DNA of 64,000 bases, taken from the NCBI RefSeq assembly GCF_016065055.1, contig NZ_CP065856.1, positions 2,231,836 to 2,295,835 of the forward strand. The letters are read 5' to 3'. This document shows positions 9,474 through 17,686 of this stretch, piece by piece. Every line of letters starts with the position of its first letter. The stretch's first letter is position 1. Origin of the DNA: Halosimplex litoreum (lineage in GTDB: Archaea > Halobacteriota > Halobacteria > Halobacteriales > Haloarculaceae). The notes under the pieces were generated by a model. The model did not search any database, was not told the DNA's origin, and worked only from the letters and a program-made list of their open reading frames with translations. A program made the translations under genes and the position numbers.

Positions 9474-10736
9474 ATGACGCCCGACGACCCCCCCGACGAC
9501 CGCCACCCCGCTGACCGCGTCGAGTACGAGCCGGTCAGCGTCGTGGAGCTACTCGGCGAGATGAAAGACATCGCCGAGCTGCTCGTCGATCTGTCCTACT
9601 CGTCCGTCCTCTTCGACGACCCCGCCCTCGCGGCGGAGGTGCTCGAACTGGAGTCGCAGATGGACGTGCTCCAGTTGCGCGCGCGAATGAGCCTCGTGAT
9701 GGCCGGTCGCTCCCCGGACGAGGCCGAGGAGCTGGCGCCCATCTTCGGGATCGTCGGCGCCGCCGAGAAGATCAGCGACGCCGCGGGCGACATCGCGAAG
9801 GTCGTCCTCGACGACGTGGGGCTGCCGGCGTCGCTGCGGGCGGCGCTGCCCGACCCCGTCGAGACGCTCGCCCGGGCGAAACTCGACGAGGGCTCGCCGT
9901 ACGCGGACCGGACGCTCGGCGACATCAACCTGGAGACCGAGACGGGCGTGCGCGTCCTCGCAGTCCGGCGCGGCGGCGAGTGGCTGCTCGACCCCGGCCG
10001 CGAGACGACGCTGCGGGCCGGCGACGTGCTGTTCTGTCGCGGCCCCGACGACGGCGTCCAGGGCGTCTTCGAGACGATGACGGGCGAGCCCTACGAGCGA
10101 CCCGCGCCGGCGGAATCGGACATCGCGGACCTCGACCGGGCGGTCGAGACGGTCGTGCTGATGCGCAACGTGAGCGAACTCGCGGTCGACCTGGCCTACG
10201 GGAGCGTGCTGTTCGACGACCCCGAACTCGCCCGCGAGGTGAGCGAACTGGAGGTCGAGGTCGACGCGCTCAAGGAGCGCTTCGAGGCGTGGGCGCTCCG
10301 GGCGGCCGGCGAACTCGCCGAGCCGGTGACCATCCGCGGGCTGCTCCACATCGCGACCAGCACGGAGGTGATCAGCGACGCGGCCCTGGAGATAAGCGAG
10401 GGCGTCCTCCGCGGGCTCGGGAGTCACCCAGTCGTCCAGGCCGCCGTCGAGGCGTCGGACGAGATTCTCGTCAGCGTCCCCGTGGCGGCCGGCAGCGACC
10501 TCGCGGGCACCACCATCGGCGAGCAGGCGCTGCGAACCACCACGGGAACGCTCGTCATCGCGATCAGACGGGACGGCGCCGAGAACGGGACCGACTGGGT
10601 CCTGACGCCGTCGCCGGAGACGCGGCTGCGCGCCGACGATACCCTCATCGCGAAGGGAACCAGAGCCGGCGCCGAGCGCCTGCGGGCGCTGGCCGGCGTC
10701 GAGGAGGGAGCCGGAACCGGAACCAGGTCGGGGTGA
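9474..10736 (+). CDS. Duplicated PhoU-like/TrkA-C regulatory protein
   Basis: This 420-residue soluble protein is built as two repeats of about 200 residues. Each has a helical PhoU-like part (about 20-115 and 222-315) followed by a TrkA-C/RCK-C domain (about 138-203 and 335-408). The repeat is visible directly: LVDLSYSSVLFDDP at 37-50 and AVDLAYGSVLFDDP at 237-250. TrkA-C domains usually bind nucleotides or ions and gate cation channels. The next two genes are MgtE-type membrane proteins, so a gating role on them is inferred. The ATG at 9474 has a GGGGAG element just upstream; another in-frame ATG lies at 9462. Confidence 0.82.
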   Translation: MTPDDPPDDRHPADRVEYEPVSVVELLGEMKDIAELLVDLSYSSVLFDDPALAAEVLELESQMDVLQLRARMSLVMAGRSPDEAEELAPIFGIVGAAEKISDAAGDIAKVVLDDVGLPASLRAALPDPVETLARAKLDEGSPYADRTLGDINLETETGVRVLAVRRGGEWLLDPGRETTLRAGDVLFCRGPDDGVQGVFETMTGEPYERPAPAESDIADLDRAVETVVLMRNVSELAVDLAYGSVLFDDPELAREVSELEVEVDALKERFEAWALRAAGELAEPVTIRGLLHIATSTEVISDAALEISEGVLRGLGSHPVVQAAVEASDEILVSVPVAAGSDLAGTTIGEQALRTTTGTLVIAIRRDGAENGTDWVLTPSPETRLRADDTLIAKGTRAGAERLRALAGVEEGAGTGTRSG

Positions 10737-10738
10737 CG

Positions 10739-11299
10739 ATGGCCGGCGACTGGTCGGTCCGCGGGATCACCCGTCGGCTCTTTCCGCTGTTGGTCGCGCT
10801 CACACTGTTGGAGCTGCTCGGCGGACTCACCCTCGGCAGCTTCGAGGCGACGCTGACTCGCTACCCCTCCCTGCTCGTGCTCGTCCCGGTCACTATCGGG
10901 ACGGCGGGCAATCTCGGAAGCGTCCTCTCTGCGCGGCTCTCGACGGCCTTTCACCTCGGGCTGCTCACCTTCGAGCCGACCGACGAGCGCCTCGGTGGCA
11001 ACGCCCTCGCGACACTCCTGCTCGCGGTGACGGTGTTCCCCCTGCTCGGCGCGGGCGCCTGGGCCGTCACCTGGGCGACTGGAACGGCGACGCTACCGGT
11101 CGGAACCGTCCTCGCGGTCGCGCTCCTGAGCGGCGTGGTGCTCTCGGTCCTCGCCGTCGCCGTGACCGTCGTCACCGCGTACGGCGCCTACCGCTTCGAG
11201 GCCGACCCCGACGACGTGGTCATCCCCGTCGTCACGAACGTCTGCGACGTGCTCGGCGTCCTCGTCCTCTTCGGGGCCGTCAGGGTGGTGGTCGGGTGA
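10739..11299 (+). CDS. MgtE-type cation transporter membrane domain, half-size protein 1
   Basis: This 186-residue protein consists only of the integral-membrane MgtE/SLC41 domain, with about five hydrophobic segments. The family loop VPVTIGTAGNLGSVLSARLSTAFHLG is present at about 42-67 and the late polar motif VVIPVVTNVCDVLG near 160-173. It lacks the CBS and N domains of bacterial MgtE. The start lies two bases after the stop of the PhoU/TrkA-C gene, and a second half-size protein follows, so the likely functional unit is a heteromer with the soluble partner as regulator. Mg2+ is the family substrate; here it is inferred. Confidence 0.82.
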   Translation: MAGDWSVRGITRRLFPLLVALTLLELLGGLTLGSFEATLTRYPSLLVLVPVTIGTAGNLGSVLSARLSTAFHLGLLTFEPTDERLGGNALATLLLAVTVFPLLGAGAWAVTWATGTATLPVGTVLAVALLSGVVLSVLAVAVTVVTAYGAYRFEADPDDVVIPVVTNVCDVLGVLVLFGAVRVVVG

Positions 11300-11339
11300 T
11301 CCGTCCCCTCGCTCCCGCCCGCGGTGGGGGTGTCGCCCG

Positions 11340-11909
11340 GTGACGGTCCGCTCGGTCGCCGTCGAGACCTACCGGAGCGCGCTCCCGGCCTTGCTGGTCA
11401 GCGCTCTCGGCGGCCTGCTCGCGGGCGCGATCCTCGGCGGAATGGAGGGCGAACTCGCCGCCGTCCCGGGCCTCCTCGTGGTGGTTCCCGCCTTCCTGGC
11501 GATCCGCGGGAGCGTCTACGGGTCGCTGGGATCGCGGCTGTCCAGCGCGCTCCACCAGGGGCTCGTCGAGCCGCGCCTGGCCTACGACGACCGGCTGGCA
11601 CGTGCCGTCGCCGCCGCGCTGCTCAACGGCCTGGCGGCGAGCCTCGTCGCCGCCACGCTGGCCGTCGGACTGCTTCGCCTACTCGGGCGGCCGGTCGCGC
11701 CGTGGTCGACGCTCGCCCTGATCGCGCTCGCCGGGGCGGCGATGGCGGGGATTGCCCTCGTGGGAACGATCCTGATCGTCGTCTTCGTCGGCTACCGCCG
11801 CGGCGCCAACCCCGACGATCTGGTGGGCCCGGCCGTGACGACCGCCGGCGACGTGTTCGGCATGGCCGCGCTCTTTCTGGCGACCCGACTCGCGCTGGCC
11901 GTGAGTTGA
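11340..11909 (+). CDS. MgtE-type cation transporter membrane domain, half-size protein 2
   Basis: This 189-residue membrane protein has a GTG start and the same architecture as the preceding one. Its loop reads VVVPAFLAIRGSVYGSLGSRLSSALHQG and its late motif is DDLVGPAVTTAGDVFG, aligning with VVIPVVTNVCDVLG of the neighbour. SLC41-type carriers often carry two such repeats in one chain; here they are on two polypeptides in one operon. No upstream ATG in frame was seen; the spacer of 40 bases holds no other gene. Confidence 0.8.
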   Translation: MTVRSVAVETYRSALPALLVSALGGLLAGAILGGMEGELAAVPGLLVVVPAFLAIRGSVYGSLGSRLSSALHQGLVEPRLAYDDRLARAVAAALLNGLAASLVAATLAVGLLRLLGRPVAPWSTLALIALAGAAMAGIALVGTILIVVFVGYRRGANPDDLVGPAVTTAGDVFGMAALFLATRLALAVS

Positions 11910-11975
11910 TCGGTGGGTGTCGTGGGTGAAACCGCCAGATCCGTCGGAGCGACCGGCGACACAGGGACCGTGACC

Positions 11976-12029
11976 GCCGATGCAGCAACAGCCACCGCGA
12001 TCGCCGATGCAGCAACCGCCACCGCGACC
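11976..12029 (+). repeat. Two tandem 27-bp repeats
   Basis: The unit at 11976-12002 is repeated at 12003-12029 with two changes (GCCGATGCAGCAACAGCC against GCCGATGCAGCAACCGCC, then ACCGCGATC/ACCGCGACC). It lies in the 594-base gene-free stretch after the MgtE-type genes. A unit of 27 could encode nine residues, but no supported gene covers it. There are no spacers, so it is not CRISPR-like. Confidence 0.8.
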
Positions 12030-12056
12030 ACGGACTCGATCGTGATCACAGACAGC

Positions 12057-12178
12057 GTGAAAGCCCCCACGTGCTCCGGTCGAGGGGTTCGCTGCGCTCC
12101 TCGCCTCGCTTCGCTCGGCTGTGGTGCTTGCATCACCCGTCTTCCCGGAGCACGTGGCCCCTTTCATTCCCACCCGCG
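12057..12178 (+). repeat. Structured intergenic repeat, copy A
   Basis: The copy starts GTGAAAGCCCC (12057-12067), has a 12-bp arm CACGTGCTCCGG (12068-12079), a GC-rich loop of 65 bases and the exact complementary arm CCGGAGCACGTG (12145-12156), and ends GCCCCTTTCATTCCCACCCG (from 12157). The outer blocks are shared with copy B. The loop contains CTTCGCTCG and GTGCTTGC. I do not recognise a named family; it could be a non-autonomous mobile element or a structured RNA. Confidence 0.78.
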
Positions 12179-12200
12179 TCGGCTGATCGGTCCGTCTGTG

Positions 12201-12373
12201 CGGGCGGGAATGAAAGGGGCAGCCTGCTTCGGGAAGCCCGACGCAGCAAGCACTGGAGCGAACGGAGTGAGCGAAGGGCGTGGTTCGAGAGAGCGAAGCT
12301 CTCTCGTCATCTCGAAAATCTTCGATTTTCGGCGACAGCAAGGCGCGCGACCGAAGCAGGCTGGGGCTTTCAC
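12201..12373 (-). repeat. Structured intergenic repeat, copy B (inverted)
   Basis: Read on the minus strand it has the same outer blocks as copy A: GTGAAAGCCCC (12373 to 12363) and GCCCCTTTCATTCCCGCCCG (12220 to 12201). Its 12-bp arms are AGCCTGCTTCGG (plus strand 12221-12232) and CCGAAGCAGGCT (12351-12362), fully complementary but different from those of copy A at four positions. The loop is longer (118 bases) and contains further small palindromes, for example CGAAAATCTTCGATTTTCG near 12313-12331. The remaining gene-free DNA to 12503 holds only a possible TATA (GTATATCAC, about 12418). Confidence 0.78.
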
Positions 12374-12503
12374 GCTGTTTGCGGTTCATGCGGTCGTGAC
12401 AGTCGCGATACCAGCGGTGTATATCACAGGTCGCCCAAATCACACACGTCGCCAGCCACCCGCACACGAAACCTCGAAGTAGGACGGATGCAAAGCCCCG
12501 CGC

Positions 12504-12725
12504 ATGGTAACTCTCGCAGAGTCGGCGACGGAACTCGTCGACAGTATCGTCCAGATGCCGGGCGAGTTCGCCGAAGTGGCGGCGCACGACCCGCTGAACT
12601 ACGTTCTGATCGCCTTCGGCGCCCTGTTCGTCGCCGGTGCCTCGGCGGTGTTCGGCTACCTCTCGTTGGGTGCCGCCCTCTCGTTGTTGAACATCGACAG
12701 CTCGCCACCGCCGGAAGCGCGGTAG
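12504..12725 (+). CDS. Small membrane protein, 73 residues
   Basis: The protein has an amphipathic N-terminus (MVTLAESATELVDSIVQMPG) and one long hydrophobic segment at about 32-62, ending in a polar SSPPPEAR tail. The base composition and codon use look coding and it stands alone, between the repeat region and the convergent mer gene. I do not recognise the family; small single-span proteins of this kind are common in haloarchaea. Function unknown. Confidence 0.65.
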   Translation: MVTLAESATELVDSIVQMPGEFAEVAAHDPLNYVLIAFGALFVAGASAVFGYLSLGAALSLLNIDSSPPPEAR

Positions 12726-12761
12726 ACCGATAGCGTCACGACCGCCCGAGACGTCTCCCCG

Positions 12762-13724
12762 TCACCCCATCTCGCCGAGCAGCTCGATGGCTCGCTCCAC
12801 GTCGGGGCCGAGCGGCGACGCGGCGACGAAGCTGTCGGCGTACTCCAGCACCGCGTCGATCTCCGATTCGACTTCCTCCGGTGAGCCCGCGATACAGAAC
12901 GCGTCGAGCATCGCGTCGGTCACCTGGCCGGCGGCTTCGCGGAACTCCCCGGCCGACACCGCCGACCCCACCGCTTCCGCGGCTTCGCGGTCGATGTCGT
13001 GGCGCTCGAGCACCGGCGGCGGCGCGCCGCCGGCGACGAACGCGACCGGAAATCGGGCTTCCTCGCGGGCCGCGTCGCCGTCGTCGGCCACGCTGACCGA
13101 CGCGTAGGCACCGAAGTCGAAGTCGCCGCGCTCGTCGGGTCGCTCGCCGAGCCCTTCGGCGACGCGGTCGCTGGCCCACGCGTAGTCGCGGGGGTGGGCG
13201 CCGTTGTAGAGGACGCCGTCGGCGTGTTTGGCGGCCATGCGGGTCATGTGGGGGCCCTGGGCGCCGACGTAGACCGGGATGGAGCCGGCGTCGTAGTTGA
13301 GGCCGGCGCCGTCGGCTTCGAAGGTGCCGTCGTGGTCGACGCGCTCGCCGTCCCAGAGGCGCTGGGCGACTTTGAACGTCTCCAGCACTCTGCGGAGGGG
13401 GCTGTCGGGGTCGATACCGAGGTTCGCGAGCGTCGAGGCGTCGCCGGGGCCGACACCGAAGACGCCGCGACCGCCGCTGTACTCGTCGAGGGTGGCCATC
13501 CGGGAGGCCAGCGTGACGGGGTGGGTCTCGTAGGGGTTCGCGACGCCCGGCCCGACGTCGATCTCGTCGGTTTCGCCGGCGATCGCCGTGAGCGCGGAAA
13601 ACTGGTCGCGGTTGTTGTAGTGGTGGCTGACGAACGCGGCGTCGAAACCGACCGACTCCGCGGTCGCGCCCAGCTGTGCCATCGTCGAGACCGGCTGCTC
13701 CGGCGTGAGTTCGATTGCTCTCAT
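12762..13724 (-). CDS. mer: F420-dependent methylenetetrahydromethanopterin reductase-like protein (LLM family)
   Basis: This 320-residue (beta/alpha)8 enzyme of the luciferase-like monooxygenase superfamily matches Mer, which reduces methylene- to methyl-tetrahydropterin with F420H2. Visible blocks are the N-terminal MRAIELTPEQPVS, the FVSHHYNNRDQ segment, GPGVANPYETHPV near residue 60 and the GRGVFGVGPGD loop. Haloarchaea do not make methane, so Mer is thought to serve one-carbon metabolism. Its ATG overlaps the stop of cofE by four bases, tying it to F420 synthesis. The ATG at 13724 was preferred to an upstream start at 13787 because the extra 21 codons are arginine-rich and overlap cofE. 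Confidence 0.88.
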   Translation of the reverse strand: MRAIELTPEQPVSTMAQLGATAESVGFDAAFVSHHYNNRDQFSALTAIAGETDEIDVGPGVANPYETHPVTLASRMATLDEYSGGRGVFGVGPGDASTLANLGIDPDSPLRRVLETFKVAQRLWDGERVDHDGTFEADGAGLNYDAGSIPVYVGAQGPHMTRMAAKHADGVLYNGAHPRDYAWASDRVAEGLGERPDERGDFDFGAYASVSVADDGDAAREEARFPVAFVAGGAPPPVLERHDIDREAAEAVGSAVSAGEFREAAGQVTDAMLDAFCIAGSPEEVESEIDAVLEYADSFVAASPLGPDVERAIELLGEMG

Positions 13725-14521
13725 TGGTGGTCTCCGTCGGACTCGTCTTCGTCGCTGTCTCGCAGCCGCTGCTTGTCGTACTCCCACTCCCGCAGCGCGT
13801 CGCGGACGTAGTCGCCTCCCGAAGAGCGAAAGAGGCCGTCGTGGGGCTCGTGGTCGCCGAACTCGAAGTCCCGGACGACCACGACGGGGAGGCCGTCGTC
13901 GCCCTCGCCGGTGAGGAGGTTCGCGGCGGCGGCGAGTTCGTCGACGACGGCCTCGACGGTGACGCCGAGTTCGCGGCCGTCGCGGTCCGACTCGCCGCGC
14001 CAGTCGCGGGCGGCGGGCACGCCCGCCCAGCCGAGAGCGACGCCGCGCTGGCCCTGGCGGAACGGGCGCCCGGAGGTGTCGGTGACGACGACCGGCGCGT
14101 CCAGCGTCTCCGAGATCCGTTCGGCGCTGGCGGAGGGCTCCTCGGGGAGCAGGAGGAGTTCCGAGTCGGGGACGTTCGAGCGGTCGATGCCCGCGTTGAC
14201 CGTGATGTGGCCGAACCGGGTCACGGCGAGCATGAGCGGCTCCTCGGTGAGTAGCTCCTCGCTTTCGTCGAGGACGGCCTGTGCGAAGCGGGGGTCTTTC
14301 TCCTCGCCGGCGAGTTCGCCGATGCGCTCGGCGATGGCTCGCGCCCGCGGGCCGGGGTCGAACTCGGACAGGTCGACCCCGCGACCTTCGGCCTTCGAGA
14401 CGATAGAGTGGGAGACACAGACCACGTCGCCCTCCTCGAGGTCGACGCGCTCGGCGACGAGCTCGCCCACGTCGTCGCCGGGGCGGACCTCCGGCAGGCC
14501 CTCGACCGCGAACAGTTCCAT
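13721..14521 (-). CDS. cofE: Coenzyme F420-0:L-glutamate ligase
   Basis: This 266-residue enzyme adds glutamates to F420-0 using GTP. Family blocks are visible: the start MELFAVEGLPEVRPGDD, VSHSIVSKAEGR near residues 37-48, an ITVNAGID region, and VVVTDTSGRPFRQGQRGVALG around 143-164. A highly acidic tail ends the protein. It forms a two-gene unit with mer through an ATGA overlap, so the cofactor-making enzyme and a cofactor-using enzyme are co-translated. Confidence 0.94.
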   Translation of the reverse strand: MELFAVEGLPEVRPGDDVGELVAERVDLEEGDVVCVSHSIVSKAEGRGVDLSEFDPGPRARAIAERIGELAGEEKDPRFAQAVLDESEELLTEEPLMLAVTRFGHITVNAGIDRSNVPDSELLLLPEEPSASAERISETLDAPVVVTDTSGRPFRQGQRGVALGWAGVPAARDWRGESDRDGRELGVTVEAVVDELAAAANLLTGEGDDGLPVVVVRDFEFGDHEPHDGLFRSSGGDYVRDALREWEYDKQRLRDSDEDESDGDHQ

Positions 14522-14674
14522 AGTCGGATTGAGTGGTGACCGGTCAAAAGCGCCCCGCTATGAGCAGGTGTCGCCCGGGTCGGCGACGCACGCCGGCGTG
14601 ACGGCGCGGCCGACGCCGACGTCGACGGACGCCGATCCGAAACCCTGGTAGCCCGCCGCTGCACAGACCAATCT

Positions 14675-15529
14675 ATGCCCGACGACTCTGCAGGCGCCGA
14701 CACCGGCGCGACCGATGCCGACGTCGCCGCTATCGGCGCCGACGCGCTCGCCGACACCGCCGTCCGGGCGGTCGAGGCCGGCGGCGACTACCTCCGCGAG
14801 GCGTTCGCGGACGGCGCGACGCCCGCCGACTACACCGCCACGGACGTGAAAGCCGAGGCCGACCGCGAGGCCGAGCGGCGTGTCCTCGACGCCATCGCAG
14901 ACGCCCATCCCGACCACCGTGTCTCCGCCGAGGAATCGGGCGACCACGACGGCGACGGCGACTACCGCTGGGTGGTCGACGCGCTCGACGGCACGAACAA
15001 CTTCGCCGCCGGCATCCCGACTTTCGGCGTCGCCGCGACGGCCTGTGAGCGGTCCGGCCCGGGCGGTCCGGAGAACGAACCGGTCGCCACTGCGGTCCAC
15101 GTCCCGATGCTCGGCGACACCTACGTGGCCGAGCGCGGCAACGGCGTCCGACACGACGGCGACCCGGTCGAAGTGACCGACGGAGCGACGCTCCCGCCGG
15201 CGAAGGCGACGGTCGCGACGATCGTCGGCCCCGAAGTGGTCTCGGGCGGCGCCGAGCGTCGCGAGTGGGACGCGGTCGTCGACGCCGTCGCCGAGGTCCC
15301 CAAGCGTGTCGTCGAGACGTGGGCTCCCGTCGTCTACTGGGGACTGCTCGCCCGCGGGAAGCTGGAGGGGTTCGTCTGTTACTACCCGGCCGAGCGCGAG
15401 CAGGTCGCCGGGTCGCTGCTCGCGCTGGAGGCCGGCGCCGTCGCCCGCGCCGAGGGGCCGCTGACCGTCTTCGGTGCCGATCGCGAGATCAGAGACGCGC
15501 TGTTCGATGCCGCGACCGACGCGCTCTGA
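14675..15529 (+). CDS. Inositol monophosphatase-family phosphatase
   Basis: This 284-residue Mg2+-dependent sugar phosphatase belongs to the IMPase/FBPase superfamily. The metal-binding motifs SAEESG (about 88-93) and VVDALDGTNNF (about 102-112) are present. The later WD motif of classical IMPases is replaced here by YYPAEREQVAGSLL, a variant also seen in archaeal relatives. The ATG at 14675 is preceded by a 153-base spacer shared with the divergent cofE. Substrate could be inositol-1-phosphate, fructose-1,6-bisphosphate or another sugar phosphate; sequence alone does not decide. Confidence 0.85.
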   Translation: MPDDSAGADTGATDADVAAIGADALADTAVRAVEAGGDYLREAFADGATPADYTATDVKAEADREAERRVLDAIADAHPDHRVSAEESGDHDGDGDYRWVVDALDGTNNFAAGIPTFGVAATACERSGPGGPENEPVATAVHVPMLGDTYVAERGNGVRHDGDPVEVTDGATLPPAKATVATIVGPEVVSGGAERREWDAVVDAVAEVPKRVVETWAPVVYWGLLARGKLEGFVCYYPAEREQVAGSLLALEAGAVARAEGPLTVFGADREIRDALFDAATDAL

Positions 15530-15560
15530 GGTCCTCCTCCGCTCCGAACGGCCTCCTCGC

Positions 15561-16049
15561 TCAGCCTTCGTGGACGGTCACGTCGAGCTCGCCGTCGGCC
15601 GCCTCGACGGTCAGCATCGTCGCCCGGTCGGCGGGGGCAGCGCCGGTCGCGCTCCCGGGATTCAGCACGCGCACACCGTGGACCTCACTGTCGAACACCC
15701 GATGAGTGTGGCCGGCGACGCCGAGGCGTGGCTCGTCGGCCTCCTCGCGGACGGCCGTCGCGACCCGGTCCGCCCAACCGCGCTTGGAGCCGGTACCGTG
15801 GAGGACGACGAACGTGACGCCGCCGAACTCGACGGTGACTCGCTCGGGGAGACCGATCGACGGATCCGTGTTGCCGGCCACCGCGGTCAGTTCGGGAGCC
15901 AGATCCTGTACGTCGGCCAGCGTCCCCTCCGAGTCGAAGTCGCCGGCGTGGATCACGTGGTCGGCCGCGCGGATCCGCTCGCGGAACGCCTCGGGGATCC
16001 GCCGGGCCCGCGAGGGGATGTGCGTATCGCTGATAACGGCGAGTTCCAT
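15561..16049 (-). CDS. YfcE/MJ0936-type metallophosphoesterase
   Basis: This 162-residue enzyme has the full calcineurin-like metal-site series: SDTHI at 7-11, HAGDFD near 34-39, GNTDP near 59, and GHTHR near 117-121, followed by NPGSAT. It probably hydrolyses phosphodiesters. The size is the usual one for the family. It faces the IMPase-like gene (convergent, 31 bases apart) and is divergent from the Nudix fusion gene. Confidence 0.92.
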   Translation of the reverse strand: MELAVISDTHIPSRARRIPEAFRERIRAADHVIHAGDFDSEGTLADVQDLAPELTAVAGNTDPSIGLPERVTVEFGGVTFVVLHGTGSKRGWADRVATAVREEADEPRLGVAGHTHRVFDSEVHGVRVLNPGSATGAAPADRATMLTVEAADGELDVTVHEG

Positions 16050-16175
16050 GGAAACGGATACGGTCGGGACGCCAAAGTCGGTTCCCTTCGGAGCGCCGTC
16101 TCGTTCCGGCTCGACGCCGCCTCCGCGTTCGGTCGACCCCGTGGCTGATACGGCCGGCGGACGTACCTCTCAGCG

Positions 16176-17606
16176 ATGACCGGTGACAGCGATCCGGGGA
16201 CGGACGCCGACGCCGCAGGCCAGGACGGTCTCGACGAGATCCACGTCGTGACGGTGTTCCTCCGCAACGAAGGGGCGATCCTCCTCCTCCGCCGGAGCGA
16301 CGCGGTCGGCTCCTACAGCGGGCACTGGGGCGCCGTCGCGGGCCACGCAGAGTGCGAGGCGCGACCACGGGGAGCGTCTCGGATACGCGAGCGGGGAGTG
16401 AGCGACGCGGAGCGACTCGCGAGCGAGGGCGATCCGGACGCCGCAGCGTACGAAGAGATACGGGAGGAGACGGGGCTCGACCCCGACGCCGACACCGCGC
16501 TGGTTCGGCGGGGAGACCCCTTCGCAGTCGTCGACGACGACCTCGGCAAGCGCTGGGTCGTCCACCCGTCCCTCTTCGACTCCGCGACTCGATCGGTCGA
16601 CCCGAACGAGGAGACCGACCAGTTCGAGTGGGTGGCGCCGACGGCGATCCTGCGCCGGAAGACGGTCCCCGATCTGTGGCGCTCCTACGACCGCGTGCGG
16701 CCGACGATCGAAACCGTCGCCGCCGACGCCGACCACGGGTCGGCCTGGCTCTCGCTGCGAGCGCTCGAGGTGCTCCGCGACGAGGCGGCGCTGGCGGCCG
16801 AGCGAGCCGACCACGTCGACTCGTGGTCGCAGCTCACGACACTCGCTCGCGACCTGCTCGACGCCCGCCCGTCGATGGCCGTCGTCGCCAACCGAGTCAA
16901 CCGAGCGATGGACGCCGCCGCCGAGGCGGCCACACCGGCGGCCCTCGAAGCGGCTGCCTTCGAAGGTACCGAACTATCGAAGGCCGCAGACGCCGATGCA
17001 GCCGCTTTCGCGGCCGATCGGGTCCCGGACCGAATCGCCACGCTGTCGCGGTCGGGGACGGTCGCGACGGCGGTCGAGCGGGCGGACCCGGAGGCGGTAC
17101 TGGTCGCCGAGTCGCGGCCCGGCCGGGAGGGTGTCGGGACCGCCGAGCGGCTCGCCGAGCGGACGGACGCGACGGTGACGCTCACGACCGACGCGGCGCT
17201 GGCCGACCGGCTGGCGGCGACGGATGTCGGGGCGGTCGTCGTCGGCGCCGACACGGTGCTTCCGGACGGTCGGGTCCTCAACAAGGTCGGGACGCGAGCG
17301 GCTGCCGCCGTCGCCGCGGCCGAGGGGATCGACTGCTACGTCGTCGCCGCGAGCGACAAGATCGCGGCGGCCGAAGCGCACGTCGACGGCGCCGACCCCG
17401 CAGAGGCCGACGGCGTCGACCGCGAGGAGCGCGACCCAGTTGAACTGTACGACGGCGACGCGTCCGTCGCCGTCGCGAATCCGACCTTCGACGTGACGCC
17501 TCCCGACCTGATCGACGCGGTCGTCACCGAGCGCGGCGCGCTGGACCCGGTCGGGACCCGCGAGGTCGCAGAGGAACACCGCGCGCTGGCCGCGTGGGAC
17601 GAGTAG
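16176..17606 (+). CDS. Nudix hydrolase fused to an eIF2B-alpha-like domain
   Basis: This 476-residue protein has an N-terminal Nudix domain (about 20-165) and a C-terminal initiation-factor-2B/ribose-1,5-bisphosphate-isomerase-type domain (about 215-470). The Nudix box end AAYEEIREETGL is at 90-101. The C-terminal domain has VVGADTVLPDGRVLNKVGT, the family ligand loop, but the cysteine found in isomerases is replaced by serine (LSRSGTV), so isomerase activity is doubtful. Residues about 60-84, in the loop just before the Nudix helix, are an inserted repeat (see 16356-16430). The role is unknown; a regulator or house-cleaning enzyme of sugar-nucleotide metabolism is a guess. Confidence 0.85.
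   Translation: MTGDSDPGTDADAAGQDGLDEIHVVTVFLRNEGAILLLRRSDAVGSYSGHWGAVAGHAECEARPRGASRIRERGVSDAERLASEGDPDAAAYEEIREETGLDPDADTALVRRGDPFAVVDDDLGKRWVVHPSLFDSATRSVDPNEETDQFEWVAPTAILRRKTVPDLWRSYDRVRPTIETVAADADHGSAWLSLRALEVLRDEAALAAERADHVDSWSQLTTLARDLLDARPSMAVVANRVNRAMDAAAEAATPAALEAAAFEGTELSKAADADAAAFAADRVPDRIATLSRSGTVATAVERADPEAVLVAESRPGREGVGTAERLAERTDATVTLTTDAALADRLAATDVGAVVVGADTVLPDGRVLNKVGTRAAAAVAAAEGIDCYVVAASDKIAAAEAHVDGADPAEADGVDREERDPVELYDGDASVAVANPTFDVTPPDLIDAVVTERGALDPVGTREVAEEHRALAAWDE
16356..16430 (+). repeat. In-frame palindromic repeat inside the Nudix gene
   Basis: This block of about 75 bases interrupts the Nudix domain and closely matches DNA at 24910-24977 in an unrelated gene. Shared blocks are GAGGCGCGACC, GAGCG-CTCGGA, GCGAGCGGGGAG and CGCGAGCGAGGGCGA. 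It contains inverted arms: GAGGCGC with GCGTCTC (one G-T pair) and CGCGAG with CTCGCG. Both copies are read in the same frame and give similar peptides (EARPxGAxRxxERG then ASEG). It resembles in concept the coding palindromic elements known from Rickettsia. Confidence 0.75.
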
Positions 17607-17686
17607 GAGCACCCGTGCTCGCCGCTCCGCATGCCTCGCGCCACACCGCACAACGGTTTTCACCGCGGCTCGCGTCCGATCGACCA

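Noticed and set aside
11976-12029. CRISPR array candidate from the two 27-bp units
   Set aside because: The units are directly adjacent without spacers, only two exist, and no cas genes are present.
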